Assembly (NCBI RefSeq): GCF_032678705.1 | Contig: NZ_JAVTSS010000002.1 | Span: 744,001 to 808,000 of the forward strand | Reading direction: 5' to 3' | Length of the DNA: 64,000 nucleotides | From: Pedobacter frigiditerrae | GTDB lineage: Bacteria; Bacteroidota; Bacteroidia; Sphingobacteriales; Sphingobacteriaceae | Part shown: piece by piece, positions 7,836 to 16,836 of the stretch | How the letters are laid out: every line of letters starts with the position of its first letter | Numbering within the stretch: the stretch's first letter is position 1 | The notes under the pieces: generated by a model | Seen by the model: the letters and a program-made list of their open reading frames with translations, nothing else | Database searches by the model: none | Told to the model about the DNA's origin: nothing | Translations under genes and position numbers: made by a program

Positions 7836-10319
7836 TTAATTCACCAAAAACAAAGCGTTTGTAAACATTTGTTTTCCATTCTCCCAAAAAGAGCGGAATA
7901 AAACATCTGTTCCCAAATAAATGATACTTCCTCTGCCTGATTCTTGGACACCATAAAGTAAACCAGTAGCTAATTTCTTTTTCACCTTTTCTCCGGCAAC
8001 ACCTGCTATATAACTGTTGGCTTTTAAGGTACCTACATTCCAACCGTTTTCTAAAGGTTCGTAAATTTTCTCATCTGTTTTTAAAGTATAGTAGAATCTC
8101 CCTAAGCCCAAAGCTAACGGATGTGTTTGGTCTATAGAAACTTTATATATAGCACCGGGAATAGAATTTTGTAAATCATCTTTATCTTTCTCCGCATACC
8201 TTCTTTCATTTACATCTTTGTCTTTTTTCTCTGGATATTCTTTCTTCTTGATATCAAAAGGTCTTTTACCAACTAATGAGCTAATCGCATCTTCCATCAA
8301 TATCAATTTACCTCCTGCGGTAATCCAACCTGATAATTGCTCTGCTAATTTTTCAGTATATGTTCCATCAGGGAGAATTAAGGTGTTGATTTTATTAATG
8401 TCTAAAAAGCCCGCACTTTGAACACTTATTAAGGTAATTGGATAATCCAATTCTTGCTCAAAGAAATGCCAAACCTCTCCAACACCCTGAGAAGAAACTT
8501 CTTGGCCGGTTACTACGGCAACTTTTGGCATTGTTAGCAGTTTATACACAGAAGAACCAAAATCCTTTCCTTTTTCTACATAACCACTTGCTATTGGATA
8601 TAATGAAACGTTATTACCTTTTGCTATTTCCGAAAGAATCTTACTGAAATCTTTGATAATCTTCTCATTTTCTGTTCTGTAAACCAATAAAGAACCCGCA
8701 GGGTAAACCTTTCCACCAATAGTAAATGCTTCTTCCGCAATGCGAACTTTAATTTTTTGTTTTTGTAGGGCAATTAAAGTTTGTGCATCCTTAATAGAGT
8801 TCCATGGCATTACCCAGGCATAAGGTTTTGCAATGGCGGGTATACTTTCTTTTTTCTCTTCAATGAAAGTGTATGTACCGGTTATGGCTTCTTTAAGAGC
8901 ATAAGCATTTAGTCCGTATGCATAAGGTAAAGCCCAAGCAGTAATATCATAGGTGTTAGAATCTGTAACCATTGTTTGTGGTTCAAAGAGTACATTTGCC
9001 AACACAGAGCTAGGCTGCTGCAAATTCACAATCAAGTCGTTTCTTTCTACTTTAAAATTCTCCAGCTTCTGGTTTTCGTAATTGTAGCCATTTAAAGTTC
9101 TATCAGCTCCAAAAGAAAACGCAACATGATTTCTTTTTAAAAGCTCTGCCATTTTACGCAAACGCTCGATGTTTTGCGCTTTAACAATGTATGTTTTATA
9201 AACTCCAGGAGGAGTAGTGGCACTTTGCTCGAAATATTTTTTGAACTCCGTCAGCAGCTTTTCACTGTGTGTAGATACAGTTTCCAATGTAGCTATTGAA
9301 GTAGTAAAATGATGGTCGATTCTATCTTTTAAGGTCAAGGTATCTCCGTCAGATGTAATCACAGCAAGGCCAGCTCTAATTCCACCTTGCTCATAAGTCA
9401 TTCCTATGGCACCATTATATAAAGGATAGGTGTCACCATAAGATGGATATAGTAAATCGAAACGTTCCTTAGTAAAATATTGCCATCCATTCTCATCAAA
9501 GTATTTAGCATTATTTTTTCCGACAGTAACTTGAAACTCTCTTTGCCAAGTTGTAATGTCTTGATGAACTGGTTCTGCTGCAGGAGCAAAATAATAAGGT
9601 TCGTTATAACTTTGTTCGTGAAAATCTACGTGAACTTGTGGCATCCAATTATGATAAGCTACCAATCTCTGTTGTGTCTCTATTTGTGTTTGCCAAGCCC
9701 AGTCTCTATTTAAATCGTAGTAATAATGATTAGGCCTTCCTCCTGGCCAAGGTTCGCTATGCTCACGAGCAGATGGGTCTGGATTTGGAACAACTCCACT
9801 TACCATGTTAAAATTACTTACATATCTCTCTCTTCCATCAGGATTTAGGCAAGGGTCGATAATCACAACTGTGTTCTTTAACCAATCCTTAACATTGCTT
9901 TCCTTTGCCATTGCTAATGTATAAAGCACCCTCATTGACGTTTCAGTTGAGTTAGCTTCATTTCCGTGTACATTATAGCTTAACCATAAAATGGCTGGTT
10001 GTTTGGTTGCTTTTGCAGATTTATCTGCATTAGATAAAGCCAAATTATTGGTTCTAATCTGTTCTAACCTATCCATATTTGAAGGATCAGAAATTACCGC
10101 TAACAATAACTCTCTTCCCTCATAGGTTTTTCCATAAACCTGTAATTGAATGTTTTTATTCGCGGCTGCTACCTTTTTAAAATAATCAACCACTTTTTGA
10201 TGTGGTGTAAATTTACTACCCAATGGATAACCTAAAAATTCATCTGGTGATGGAGTTTGGGCTAAAACATTGGTTGTACCTAAGCAAACAAATAAAAGAT
10301 AGAGCAGGTAATTTTTCAT
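7836..10319 (-). CDS. Secreted M14-family zinc carboxypeptidase
   Basis: Predicted exported metallo-carboxypeptidase. The 827-residue protein begins with a signal peptide (MKNYLLYLLFVCLGTTNVLA), chosen over an upstream ATG because that start would put 52 unrelated residues before it. Zinc ligands are visible: His118 and Glu121 in HGNE, His234 in VDFHEQ; DGRERY supplies the Arg, and TYEQGG probably holds the catalytic Glu. After about residue 380 comes a long C-terminal part with a class-I-amidotransferase-like fold region (KVAVVTGQEV, then LILPDGTY). It lies upstream of susC in the same orientation but with a separate promoter between, so peptide capture linked to the SusCD pair is possible but unproven. 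Confidence 0.9.
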   Translation of the reverse strand: MKNYLLYLLFVCLGTTNVLAQTPSPDEFLGYPLGSKFTPHQKVVDYFKKVAAANKNIQLQVYGKTYEGRELLLAVISDPSNMDRLEQIRTNNLALSNADKSAKATKQPAILWLSYNVHGNEANSTETSMRVLYTLAMAKESNVKDWLKNTVVIIDPCLNPDGRERYVSNFNMVSGVVPNPDPSAREHSEPWPGGRPNHYYYDLNRDWAWQTQIETQQRLVAYHNWMPQVHVDFHEQSYNEPYYFAPAAEPVHQDITTWQREFQVTVGKNNAKYFDENGWQYFTKERFDLLYPSYGDTYPLYNGAIGMTYEQGGIRAGLAVITSDGDTLTLKDRIDHHFTTSIATLETVSTHSEKLLTEFKKYFEQSATTPPGVYKTYIVKAQNIERLRKMAELLKRNHVAFSFGADRTLNGYNYENQKLENFKVERNDLIVNLQQPSSVLANVLFEPQTMVTDSNTYDITAWALPYAYGLNAYALKEAITGTYTFIEEKKESIPAIAKPYAWVMPWNSIKDAQTLIALQKQKIKVRIAEEAFTIGGKVYPAGSLLVYRTENEKIIKDFSKILSEIAKGNNVSLYPIASGYVEKGKDFGSSVYKLLTMPKVAVVTGQEVSSQGVGEVWHFFEQELDYPITLISVQSAGFLDINKINTLILPDGTYTEKLAEQLSGWITAGGKLILMEDAISSLVGKRPFDIKKKEYPEKKDKDVNERRYAEKDKDDLQNSIPGAIYKVSIDQTHPLALGLGRFYYTLKTDEKIYEPLENGWNVGTLKANSYIAGVAGEKVKKKLATGLLYGVQESGRGSIIYLGTDVLFRSFWENGKQMFTNALFLVN

Positions 10320-10411
10320 ATAAAGGGAATATTTACCAATAATACTAAAAAGAATAGTTGTATTTGTCTTTGCATTTGTAATTTTACGATTGAATTTATC
10401 CGCATTGCGCA

Positions 10412-11710
10412 ATGGCAAATACCGAACAGCTTTATAAACACTATTTAAACCATCCCATAATTTGTACAGATACAAGAACCATTACAAAAGGTTGTTTGTT
10501 TTTTGCCCTTAAAGGTGAAAATTTCGATGCCAATACTTTTGCCTTACAAGCGATTGAACAAGGTGCTGCTTTTGCTATTATTGATAATGAGGAATATGCT
10601 AAAAACGAACAATGTATCTTAGTTTCTGATGTTTTAACTTCTCTGCAAGATTTAGCCAGACATCACAGAAAACAACTAAAAATTCCTGTTATAGGCCTAA
10701 CAGGTAGCAATGGAAAAACAACTACAAAAGAGTTAATAAGGGCGATTTTAGCAGAGCGATTTAAAACTTTTGCAACAAAGGGAAACTTAAATAATCATAT
10801 TGGTGTGCCATTATCTATCTTGTCTATGCAGAGCGATGTAGAAATTGCTGTGATAGAAATGGGCGCAAACCATCAAAAAGAGATTGAGTTTTTGTGTGAG
10901 CTAGCGCAACCAACTCATGGCTTAATTACCAACGTGGGCATGGCACATTTAGATGGCTTTGGCGGTTTTGAAGGTGTGAAAAAAGGTAAAGCTGAATTAT
11001 TTGCTTATTTGAAATCGCATCATGGTTTTGCATTTATCAATCGCAATAATCCTTATTTATTAGAAATGAGTGAACGTGCCGATTTGAATAAGGTAGTTTA
11101 TTATGGTACTGAAAAAGAGAATGCGGTAAGCGGAGAATTAAAACATAGCGACCCTTTAATTGAATTTGATTGGAGCACGAAAGGAAACAACTATGCCGCC
11201 AAAGCAAATCTTACCGGAACTTACAATTTCGAGAATATTCTAGCGGCAATATGTATTGGGAATTTCTTTGAGTTAACACCTTCTCAAATCAATAATGGCT
11301 TGGCGAATTATTTTCCTACTAATAATCGCTCTCAATTAACAAAAACAGATAACAATACGGTAATCTGCGATTTTTACAATGCCAATCCAAGTAGTATGAC
11401 TGCAGCTTTAAATAACTTAAAATCTTTAAGTGCAGCACACAAAGTTGCCATTATTGGCGATATGTTTGAACTAGGTGCAGAAGGGCCAGCACAACATGAA
11501 ATGGTAGTTAAACTTGCTGTTGAAAATGAATTATCAACCCTGTTTATAGGCAAAAGCTTTTTTGAGTTTAAAGATAAATATGCTGGTCAGTTTTTTAGCA
11601 CACCTGCCGAAGCATCAGACTACTTAAAAGCAAACCCAATTAAAGATAAACTTGTTTTATTAAAAGGAAGTAGAGGAATGGCGCTGGAACAGTTGTTGCC
11701 ATTACTATAG
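10412..11710 (+). CDS. murF: UDP-N-acetylmuramoyl-tripeptide--D-alanyl-D-alanine ligase
   Basis: Adds D-Ala-D-Ala to the UDP-MurNAc-tripeptide in the cytoplasm, the last step in making the soluble wall precursor. The 432-residue protein shows the Mur ligase P-loop GLTGSNGKTTTKE (about 96-107), the central motif VIEMGANHQKEIEFL, TNVGMAHLDGFG, and the C-terminal domain start DFYNANPSSM. Length is typical. Divergent from the M14 peptidase; the next gene is convergent, so it is likely a single-gene unit. It is unusual only in standing outside a dcw cluster here. Confidence 0.96.
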   Translation: MANTEQLYKHYLNHPIICTDTRTITKGCLFFALKGENFDANTFALQAIEQGAAFAIIDNEEYAKNEQCILVSDVLTSLQDLARHHRKQLKIPVIGLTGSNGKTTTKELIRAILAERFKTFATKGNLNNHIGVPLSILSMQSDVEIAVIEMGANHQKEIEFLCELAQPTHGLITNVGMAHLDGFGGFEGVKKGKAELFAYLKSHHGFAFINRNNPYLLEMSERADLNKVVYYGTEKENAVSGELKHSDPLIEFDWSTKGNNYAAKANLTGTYNFENILAAICIGNFFELTPSQINNGLANYFPTNNRSQLTKTDNNTVICDFYNANPSSMTAALNNLKSLSAAHKVAIIGDMFELGAEGPAQHEMVVKLAVENELSTLFIGKSFFEFKDKYAGQFFSTPAEASDYLKANPIKDKLVLLKGSRGMALEQLLPLL

Positions 11711-11763
11711 AATTTTAATTTGTCCCACAGATTTTGGAGATGCCGCAGATTTGGCGCCTAATT

Positions 11764-12954
11764 TTATGGTTTCTCGTTCATCCTTGCTAGCGCAGATTTA
11801 ATATCTTCCTTTACATTTTCTGGCGTATTAACATCTAGAATCATTTTGTTAGCAATTGCCTTAAATTTGTCTAGCTCTTTAGCTTTTATGTAAATAATTG
11901 CCTTTACAAAATCTTTCATATAAGCCACTTTTGTTTCAAACTGTATTGCTTCAAATTTTTTCAAAATTGGGTCTAGTTTTGCTTTTTCCAAAAGAATTGG
12001 CCCCATATTCATCATTGCATTACAAATCTGATCAATAGTTACTTTGCTTGGTGTATTCTCTATCAAGAGGCCTAATGAAATTATAGCATCGTCAATCTTA
12101 TCATTATCCAAACCATACTGTGCTTTAAAATAGTGCAATACAAAAAAAGCTTTCAATGGAATATATTTATCCAAAATAGTTTTTACTTTATCAAAGTCGA
12201 GTTTTTCAGCATCTCCTTGTGTTTTATCTGAAATAGCGTAATCTATCGTTAATCCAATTATACGTTCTTCAAAATCTGCTTTAGTATATTTACCTGAAGT
12301 AGTAATCTTCGCTTCGCTTTTTGCCAAATAAGCTAGCGTTTTTTCATCTGGCAACATATCGATTGGACCCATTATTAGGTCGATTAAATCGTTATTACCT
12401 AAAATATCTGCCTGTTTCGCTAAATAATCTGAACCTAATTGATCAAAATCTTCATCTTCAAATGCAGCTGCTTGTTCAGCAAATTTTAAGAATTGGGCAT
12501 TGCTTAATTCTAGGGCTTTCTTTTTTAAAGTATAATATTGCGTATTGGGGTCTTTAGCATTTTTACCAAGGGTTACAAAATCATTTGCTTCTTTAAAGCC
12601 CACCGCTTTGTGCAAAATTGTTCCTTCTGCATTAATGAACATTAAGTAGGGATAAGCCGTAACCATATATTTTTCTGACAATGTTTTCCCTTCTCCCTTT
12701 TCCATGTCATATTTTACATTAATGAAGTTAGCGTTGTAATAATCAGCAACTGCTTGATTTTTATAGGTTTCGGCATCCATACTTTTGCATGGGCCACACC
12801 AAGTTGCATAACCGTCTAAGAAAATCATTTTATTCTCTTTTTTGGCTTTTTCTAAAACACTTGCCCAAGTTGGGTTATCTAAAAATGTAATTTCGGCAGC
12901 AGAAACTGATGCTGATATAATGAAAAGGCAAATTGCCGTAAATAATGATCTCAT
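11764..12954 (-). CDS. Secreted thioredoxin-like protein
   Basis: The 396-residue protein has a signal peptide (MRSLFTAICLFIISASVSAA), then a thioredoxin fold with the active site WCGPCK at about 52-57 and FINVKYDMEKGEG, which marks the family of periplasmic thioredoxins common in Bacteroidota. Residues after about 140 form a helical region with no motif I recognise. The likely role is thiol-disulfide exchange in the periplasm; partner unknown. It stands alone, convergent with murF. Confidence 0.85.
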   Translation of the reverse strand: MRSLFTAICLFIISASVSAAEITFLDNPTWASVLEKAKKENKMIFLDGYATWCGPCKSMDAETYKNQAVADYYNANFINVKYDMEKGEGKTLSEKYMVTAYPYLMFINAEGTILHKAVGFKEANDFVTLGKNAKDPNTQYYTLKKKALELSNAQFLKFAEQAAAFEDEDFDQLGSDYLAKQADILGNNDLIDLIMGPIDMLPDEKTLAYLAKSEAKITTSGKYTKADFEERIIGLTIDYAISDKTQGDAEKLDFDKVKTILDKYIPLKAFFVLHYFKAQYGLDNDKIDDAIISLGLLIENTPSKVTIDQICNAMMNMGPILLEKAKLDPILKKFEAIQFETKVAYMKDFVKAIIYIKAKELDKFKAIANKMILDVNTPENVKEDIKSALARMNEKP

Positions 12955-13034
12955 CTGAATTGATTTATGCTTTCTGTATTAACTATTGCAAAGTAGCATT
13001 AATGATAGCAGTTTTAAATACCTATAAATGGGTA

Positions 13035-13508
13035 TTATTTTACCTGTGCTTTAGCCACCGTTATTCCAGCATCACTGATACCAGTTAATGGATTATCACG
13101 CATATTTTGCTCTATTTCTATTTGATATTTGCCTGGTTTCGCAAAGCGATAATTGGTTAACAATGGAAAATTATAGGTAAAAAGGTCTCCAGAACCCTTA
13201 CCTAGCCATTCGCCATCAGCTTTTGCCAATTTATATTGATAACGATTATTTCTATTTAAGCCATTTCCTTTGACATGAACAATTACATAGATATTTGAAT
13301 AGCGATAATCAGCCGTATGGCGAAGCTTGAAATACAAGTTATAGGGTTCGTTGATGTCTTTAATCTCTACGGTTGCCTTCACACTTTTTGCGTAAGCCCA
13401 ATTATTTTCTGGCATTGCCTGATTGGTATCCACTAAATTATCATTAGTACAACCAGCTAGCAAAATGCTAAATACTGTCAAAAAAAATACGAATCTTAAT
13501 TTATGCAT
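13035..13508 (-). CDS. gldH: Gliding motility lipoprotein GldH
   Basis: GldH is an outer-envelope lipoprotein needed for gliding in Flavobacterium but present in many non-gliding Bacteroidota. The 157-residue product has a lipoprotein signal with lipobox LAGC (Cys20) and the family core NLYFKLRHTADYRYSNIYV, then GLNRNNRYQYKLA and a C-terminal EIEQNMRDNPLTGISDAGI. Starts at 13520 (overlapping the ricT stop) or 13508 are both possible; the shorter one gives the cleaner signal. It is the last gene of holB-ricT-gldH. No other gld gene is in the window, so it says nothing about motility by itself. Confidence 0.85.
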   Translation of the reverse strand: MHKLRFVFFLTVFSILLAGCTNDNLVDTNQAMPENNWAYAKSVKATVEIKDINEPYNLYFKLRHTADYRYSNIYVIVHVKGNGLNRNNRYQYKLAKADGEWLGKGSGDLFTYNFPLLTNYRFAKPGKYQIEIEQNMRDNPLTGISDAGITVAKAQVK

Positions 13509-13512
13509 TATA

Positions 13513-15006
13513 CTATTCATCGCCTTTTGGGGCACTTGGAGCTTGGTCTGTTGGTTTTTTCTTATTACGGTTTTTATTCCTGTTCTTATTTTTGTTTGGT
13601 TTTGGTCCATTTGGATTAGTTACCTCACCACCCTCTGCAACAGGTTTTTGAACAGCCTGATTTAGATTCGGTTTCTGAGGCTGTGGCCTTTGTTGTTGTG
13701 CCTGAGGTGGTTTATTTTGTTGAACAGGTTTATTTGGGTTCTGTTGTAATGGCCTGTTTTGTTGCGCAGGCTTTGGCTGTTGAGGTCGTGCTTGTTGTGG
13801 CGCATTTCCTTGAGGCTGGTTCCTGTTCCTATCGTTCCTGTCGTTATTACGGTTGTTCGGATTACCGTTACGGTTATTGCGATTGTTATTGTTACGGTTT
13901 TTATTCCTATCGTCTAGTCTTGTTAAACTATCCTGACCAACAACATTTTCATAATCGTGAACTTTTTCTACTACCGTAGTGGTTTTCAGTTCAACAGCTT
14001 CATCCTTTAAATTAACTGGTTTTTCGCCTTTTTTATTCATCGCCATGATTTCTTTTACACGGTCAACTTTTAAAGGAATCCAATCTTCTTGATTGGCGTA
14101 ACTAAACCACATTAATTTTTTAAAGATGTCTGTTTTTTGGTGACGAGCTACGCCAACTTCCGTTTGCAAAGCCTCAATACGGTCTGGAATATCTTTTAAG
14201 GCATCCAAATAAGTATCTAACTCATAGTTTAAACAGCATTTTAACTTACCGCATTGTCCAGCAAGTTTTAATGTATTTAAAGAAAGGTTTTGATACCTAG
14301 CAGCAGCCGTAGAAACTGTTTTGAAATTAGTTAACCAAGTAGAGCAACACAATTCGCGACCGCAAGAGCCAATTCCGCCTAAACGACCCGCTTCTTGACG
14401 CATACCAATTTGGCGCATTTCAATTCTGATACGGAAGGTTTCTGCCATTTTTTTAATCAGCTCCCTAAAGTCTACACGACCTTCTGCTGTATAAAAAAAC
14501 GTAGCTTTTGTTTTATCTCCTTGGTAATCTACATCGCTAATTTTCATCGACAAACGTAAATCTAATGCCAAGGTACGGGCTTTATGCATGGTTTCCCATT
14601 CCATATCCTTCGCTAATTTCCATTTATCAACATCAGCTTCTGTAGCTTTACGATATATTTTACGGGTAACTTGGTCTAGTGGTGTTTTGCGACGTTTCAT
14701 TTGCATGCGCACCAACTCTCCCGTTAAGGAAACGTGGCCAATGTCATATCCGCCAGTTGCGCCTTCTACCGCAACCAGTTCACCAATTTCTAGGTAAATG
14801 TTATCGTTATTTAAAAAGAATTCTTTTCTAGCGCCTTTAAATTTTACTTCAACAACTTGAAAAGGTATATAATTAGATGGCATATCTAAATTCGATAGCC
14901 AATCGTGTACTTCCATTTTTTGGCATCCGCCGGTAAGGCATGAGCCATTACTTTTGCAACCAGAGGGAGCGCAACCGCCACCTGTAGAACAACTTCCACA
15001 TCCCAT
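13513..15006 (-). CDS. ricT: PSP1-domain protein, RicT (YaaT)-like
   Basis: RicT homologues in Bacillus form a Fe-S-containing complex that aids RNA processing; the role in Bacteroidota is less clear. The 497-residue protein has an unusual N-terminus with six cysteines in 28 residues (3, 6, 12, 17, 23, 28), a PSP1 core (about 45-290) with GIGSCGRELCCSTWL and GQCGKLKCCLNYEL, and from about residue 370 a low-complexity tail rich in Asn, Arg, Gln and Pro that ends Lys/Asn-rich. The tail is probably disordered and RNA-binding (inference). It begins one base after the holB stop, an order that recurs in this phylum. Confidence 0.9.
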   Translation of the reverse strand: MGCGSCSTGGGCAPSGCKSNGSCLTGGCQKMEVHDWLSNLDMPSNYIPFQVVEVKFKGARKEFFLNNDNIYLEIGELVAVEGATGGYDIGHVSLTGELVRMQMKRRKTPLDQVTRKIYRKATEADVDKWKLAKDMEWETMHKARTLALDLRLSMKISDVDYQGDKTKATFFYTAEGRVDFRELIKKMAETFRIRIEMRQIGMRQEAGRLGGIGSCGRELCCSTWLTNFKTVSTAAARYQNLSLNTLKLAGQCGKLKCCLNYELDTYLDALKDIPDRIEALQTEVGVARHQKTDIFKKLMWFSYANQEDWIPLKVDRVKEIMAMNKKGEKPVNLKDEAVELKTTTVVEKVHDYENVVGQDSLTRLDDRNKNRNNNNRNNRNGNPNNRNNDRNDRNRNQPQGNAPQQARPQQPKPAQQNRPLQQNPNKPVQQNKPPQAQQQRPQPQKPNLNQAVQKPVAEGGEVTNPNGPKPNKNKNRNKNRNKKKPTDQAPSAPKGDE

Positions 15007-15007
15007 A

Positions 15008-16156
15008 TTAATTGTATATATGTTGAGTCCCTTTCGGGAACGTTTTAAACTTAATTATTTTAACTAATTGTAAAGATACATCTAAAAACAGAATTTTTGG
15101 ATTCGCATTCCTTTCAATGTGGTAATGCGCCTTCTCTAATTCGTTAATTAATGCCTCTACCATTCCCAAATTTAACACATGGGTAGATAATTTTATAGCT
15201 ACCTCTAATGTCTGGTGAGGCAGTTTAACCAAGTCATCAGCTCCGCTTAACAGCAAGCTACATTCGCGTAAAAAGTTGATGCCATAATTTAAAAAATTCT
15301 TCTGATTTTCTCTTCCCCATTTGGCTGCTTCATCAGTAAAATCTATCATTGCAGGCACTTTATTGCCAAAACCCATGCGCAACCATTCGGCAAAGTAACC
15401 CGCGTTATTATTGGGCGTATCTTGTAACATTGCCTTGGCTTCAATCAAATTTCCATCAGCCAAAAAGCTATATTCGGTTGCTTGGTTTTCTGATAAATTT
15501 GCCTTTTTAACCAAATAATCCTCAACCTCGTTATCTGGTAATTTAGGGATTTTAACAATCTGCGTACGCGATAAAATAGTCGACAAAATCTGTTCTTGAT
15601 TTTGAGCCACTAAAATGAATAAAGTATTTGGAGATGGTTCTTCAATAATCTTCAACAAGGCATTTCCTTCTCTATCTAAAAATTCTGGCAACCACATGAT
15701 TAAAACTTTTGTGTCTGCCTCAAATGCTTTGTAGCTTAATTTTTTGATGATATCATGACACTCGGCAATGTTAATGTTTGCTTGTTTATTCTCTGCACTT
15801 AGCTTTGAACGCCAAATATCCAAATTAAAATAAGGGTCTTCTAACAACAAGCTCCTCCATTCTTCTAATACATCAACCGCGATTTTTACAGAAGCTGAAG
15901 CAAAAAATGGATACGAAAAATGTAAGTCGGGATGGATGTATCTTTCGTACTTTCTACAAGATGAACACTCTCCACAACTGTCTGTAGCAGACCTATTTTG
16001 GCAATTTAAATATTGGGCATAAGCAATCGCCAACGGTAAAGCACCGCTTCCCTCTGGCGACAAAAACAATTGTGCGTGACTAACCCTGTTCTCTACAACG
16101 GTTTGTATCAATTGTTTTTTAATGTCTTCCTGACCGATTATCTCTTTAAACTGCAT
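15008..16156 (-). CDS. holB: DNA polymerase III delta-prime subunit
   Basis: Clamp-loader subunit of the replicative polymerase. The 382-residue protein begins MQFKEIIGQEDIKKQL, preferred over an upstream start that would add 32 unconserved residues. It has the RuvB/clamp-loader opening SHAQLFLSPEGSGALPLA, where the Walker A lysine is absent as expected for delta-prime, a four-Cys zinc module (Cys52, 61, 64, 67), and the sensor-type motif NALLKIIEEPSPNTLFIL followed by ILSRTQIVKIP, the SRC-like arginine motif region. First gene of holB-ricT-gldH. Confidence 0.93.
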   Translation of the reverse strand: MQFKEIIGQEDIKKQLIQTVVENRVSHAQLFLSPEGSGALPLAIAYAQYLNCQNRSATDSCGECSSCRKYERYIHPDLHFSYPFFASASVKIAVDVLEEWRSLLLEDPYFNLDIWRSKLSAENKQANINIAECHDIIKKLSYKAFEADTKVLIMWLPEFLDREGNALLKIIEEPSPNTLFILVAQNQEQILSTILSRTQIVKIPKLPDNEVEDYLVKKANLSENQATEYSFLADGNLIEAKAMLQDTPNNNAGYFAEWLRMGFGNKVPAMIDFTDEAAKWGRENQKNFLNYGINFLRECSLLLSGADDLVKLPHQTLEVAIKLSTHVLNLGMVEALINELEKAHYHIERNANPKILFLDVSLQLVKIIKFKTFPKGTQHIYN

Positions 16157-16193
16157 TGGTGCAAAATAAGAAATAGATGTGAGAAATGGTATA

Positions 16194-16271
16194 GCGTATT
16201 GCGATTTGCGTATAGAGAAATGGTTTGAATCCCTACTGGTCGCAGTACACAATACTCAAATCCCAATACGC
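16194..16271. repeat. Inverted repeat upstream of holB
   Basis: Two 20-bp arms (16194-16213 and 16252-16271), 18 of 20 positions complementary, separated by 38 bp. The arm sequence GCGTATTG recurs near 45915-45926 after the M16 peptidase gene, so it looks like a small intergenic repeat family. Confidence 0.6.
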
Positions 16272-16316
16272 TTTGTAAAATATTAGTTGATATATCAATT
16301 ATTAATTTCGCATTTA

Positions 16317-16324
16317 TAAATTTG
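16317..16324 (+). promoter_or_regulatory. Promoter -7 box for marR
   Basis: TAAATTTG matches TAnnTTTG and ends 10 nt before the marR ATG. No well-spaced -33 TTG was found. Confidence 0.5.
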
Positions 16325-16334
16325 CTGTAGAATT

Positions 16335-16772
16335 ATGGAAAAGTTAAACAACACCCTGCTTTATACTTTAGATAAATGCTTTAGGACTTATAATCAATTT
16401 GCGCAAAGAAATGTTCGCAAAGCTGGTTACGACATCACTATTGACCAATGGTTGATTTTAAAGAGTGTTGCCGAAAACCCAGACATTACTCAAAAGGATA
16501 TTAGTAAAATTGTATTTAAGGATAATGCTTCGATTACAAGAATCATTCAATTATTAATAAAACAAGGATTTTTAACTAGAGAAGTTCATCCCTCAGATAG
16601 GAGAAGAGTAAACTTAACGCTAACCGAAACTGGGAAAAAGATAACAATTGATGTAAATGAAATCGCCATCAAAAATAGAGCTGCGGCTTTAGAAGGTATC
16701 GACGAACAATCAAATAGTTTGATGAGGGATTTACTTCAAAAAGTAATAGAAAACTGTAATAATGGCGCTTAA
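16335..16772 (+). CDS. MarR family transcriptional regulator
   Basis: A 145-residue winged-helix repressor. The recognition region reads ITIDQWLILKSVAENPDITQKDISK then DNASITRIIQLLIKQGFLTR, and the wing DRRRVNLTLTETGKK matches MarR closely. It is probably a dimer acting on its own promoter and neighbours. The gene ends 64 bp before an outer-membrane barrel gene in the same direction, so that gene is a plausible target. The ligand is unknown. Confidence 0.93.
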   Translation: MEKLNNTLLYTLDKCFRTYNQFAQRNVRKAGYDITIDQWLILKSVAENPDITQKDISKIVFKDNASITRIIQLLIKQGFLTREVHPSDRRRVNLTLTETGKKITIDVNEIAIKNRAAALEGIDEQSNSLMRDLLQKVIENCNNGA

Positions 16773-16810
16773 TTGATGCCGAATTAAACCAACACACACC
16801 AAACAAACCA

Positions 16811-16827
16811 GCCTGCGGCAGGCAGGC
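16811..16827 (+). repeat. GC-rich palindrome before an outer-membrane protein gene
   Basis: GCCTGCGGCAGGCAGGC can pair GCCTGC with GCAGGC. A closely related and longer palindrome lies at 52329-52349. It sits about 10 nt before the ATG of the next gene and might affect its translation (inference). Confidence 0.6.
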
Positions 16828-16836
16828 ATGCATGAT

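Noticed and set aside
10320..10475. Extra N-terminal 52 residues for the M14 peptidase
   Set aside because: The downstream ATG begins a proper signal peptide; the extension crosses the murF start region and is not conserved-looking.
13683..13979. Cys/Tyr-rich frame opposite the ricT tail
   Set aside because: It mirrors the Asn/Arg/Gln repeats of ricT on the opposite strand.
16157..16252. Longer N-terminus for HolB
   Set aside because: It runs through the inverted repeat 16194-16271 and the residues have no likeness to the family.
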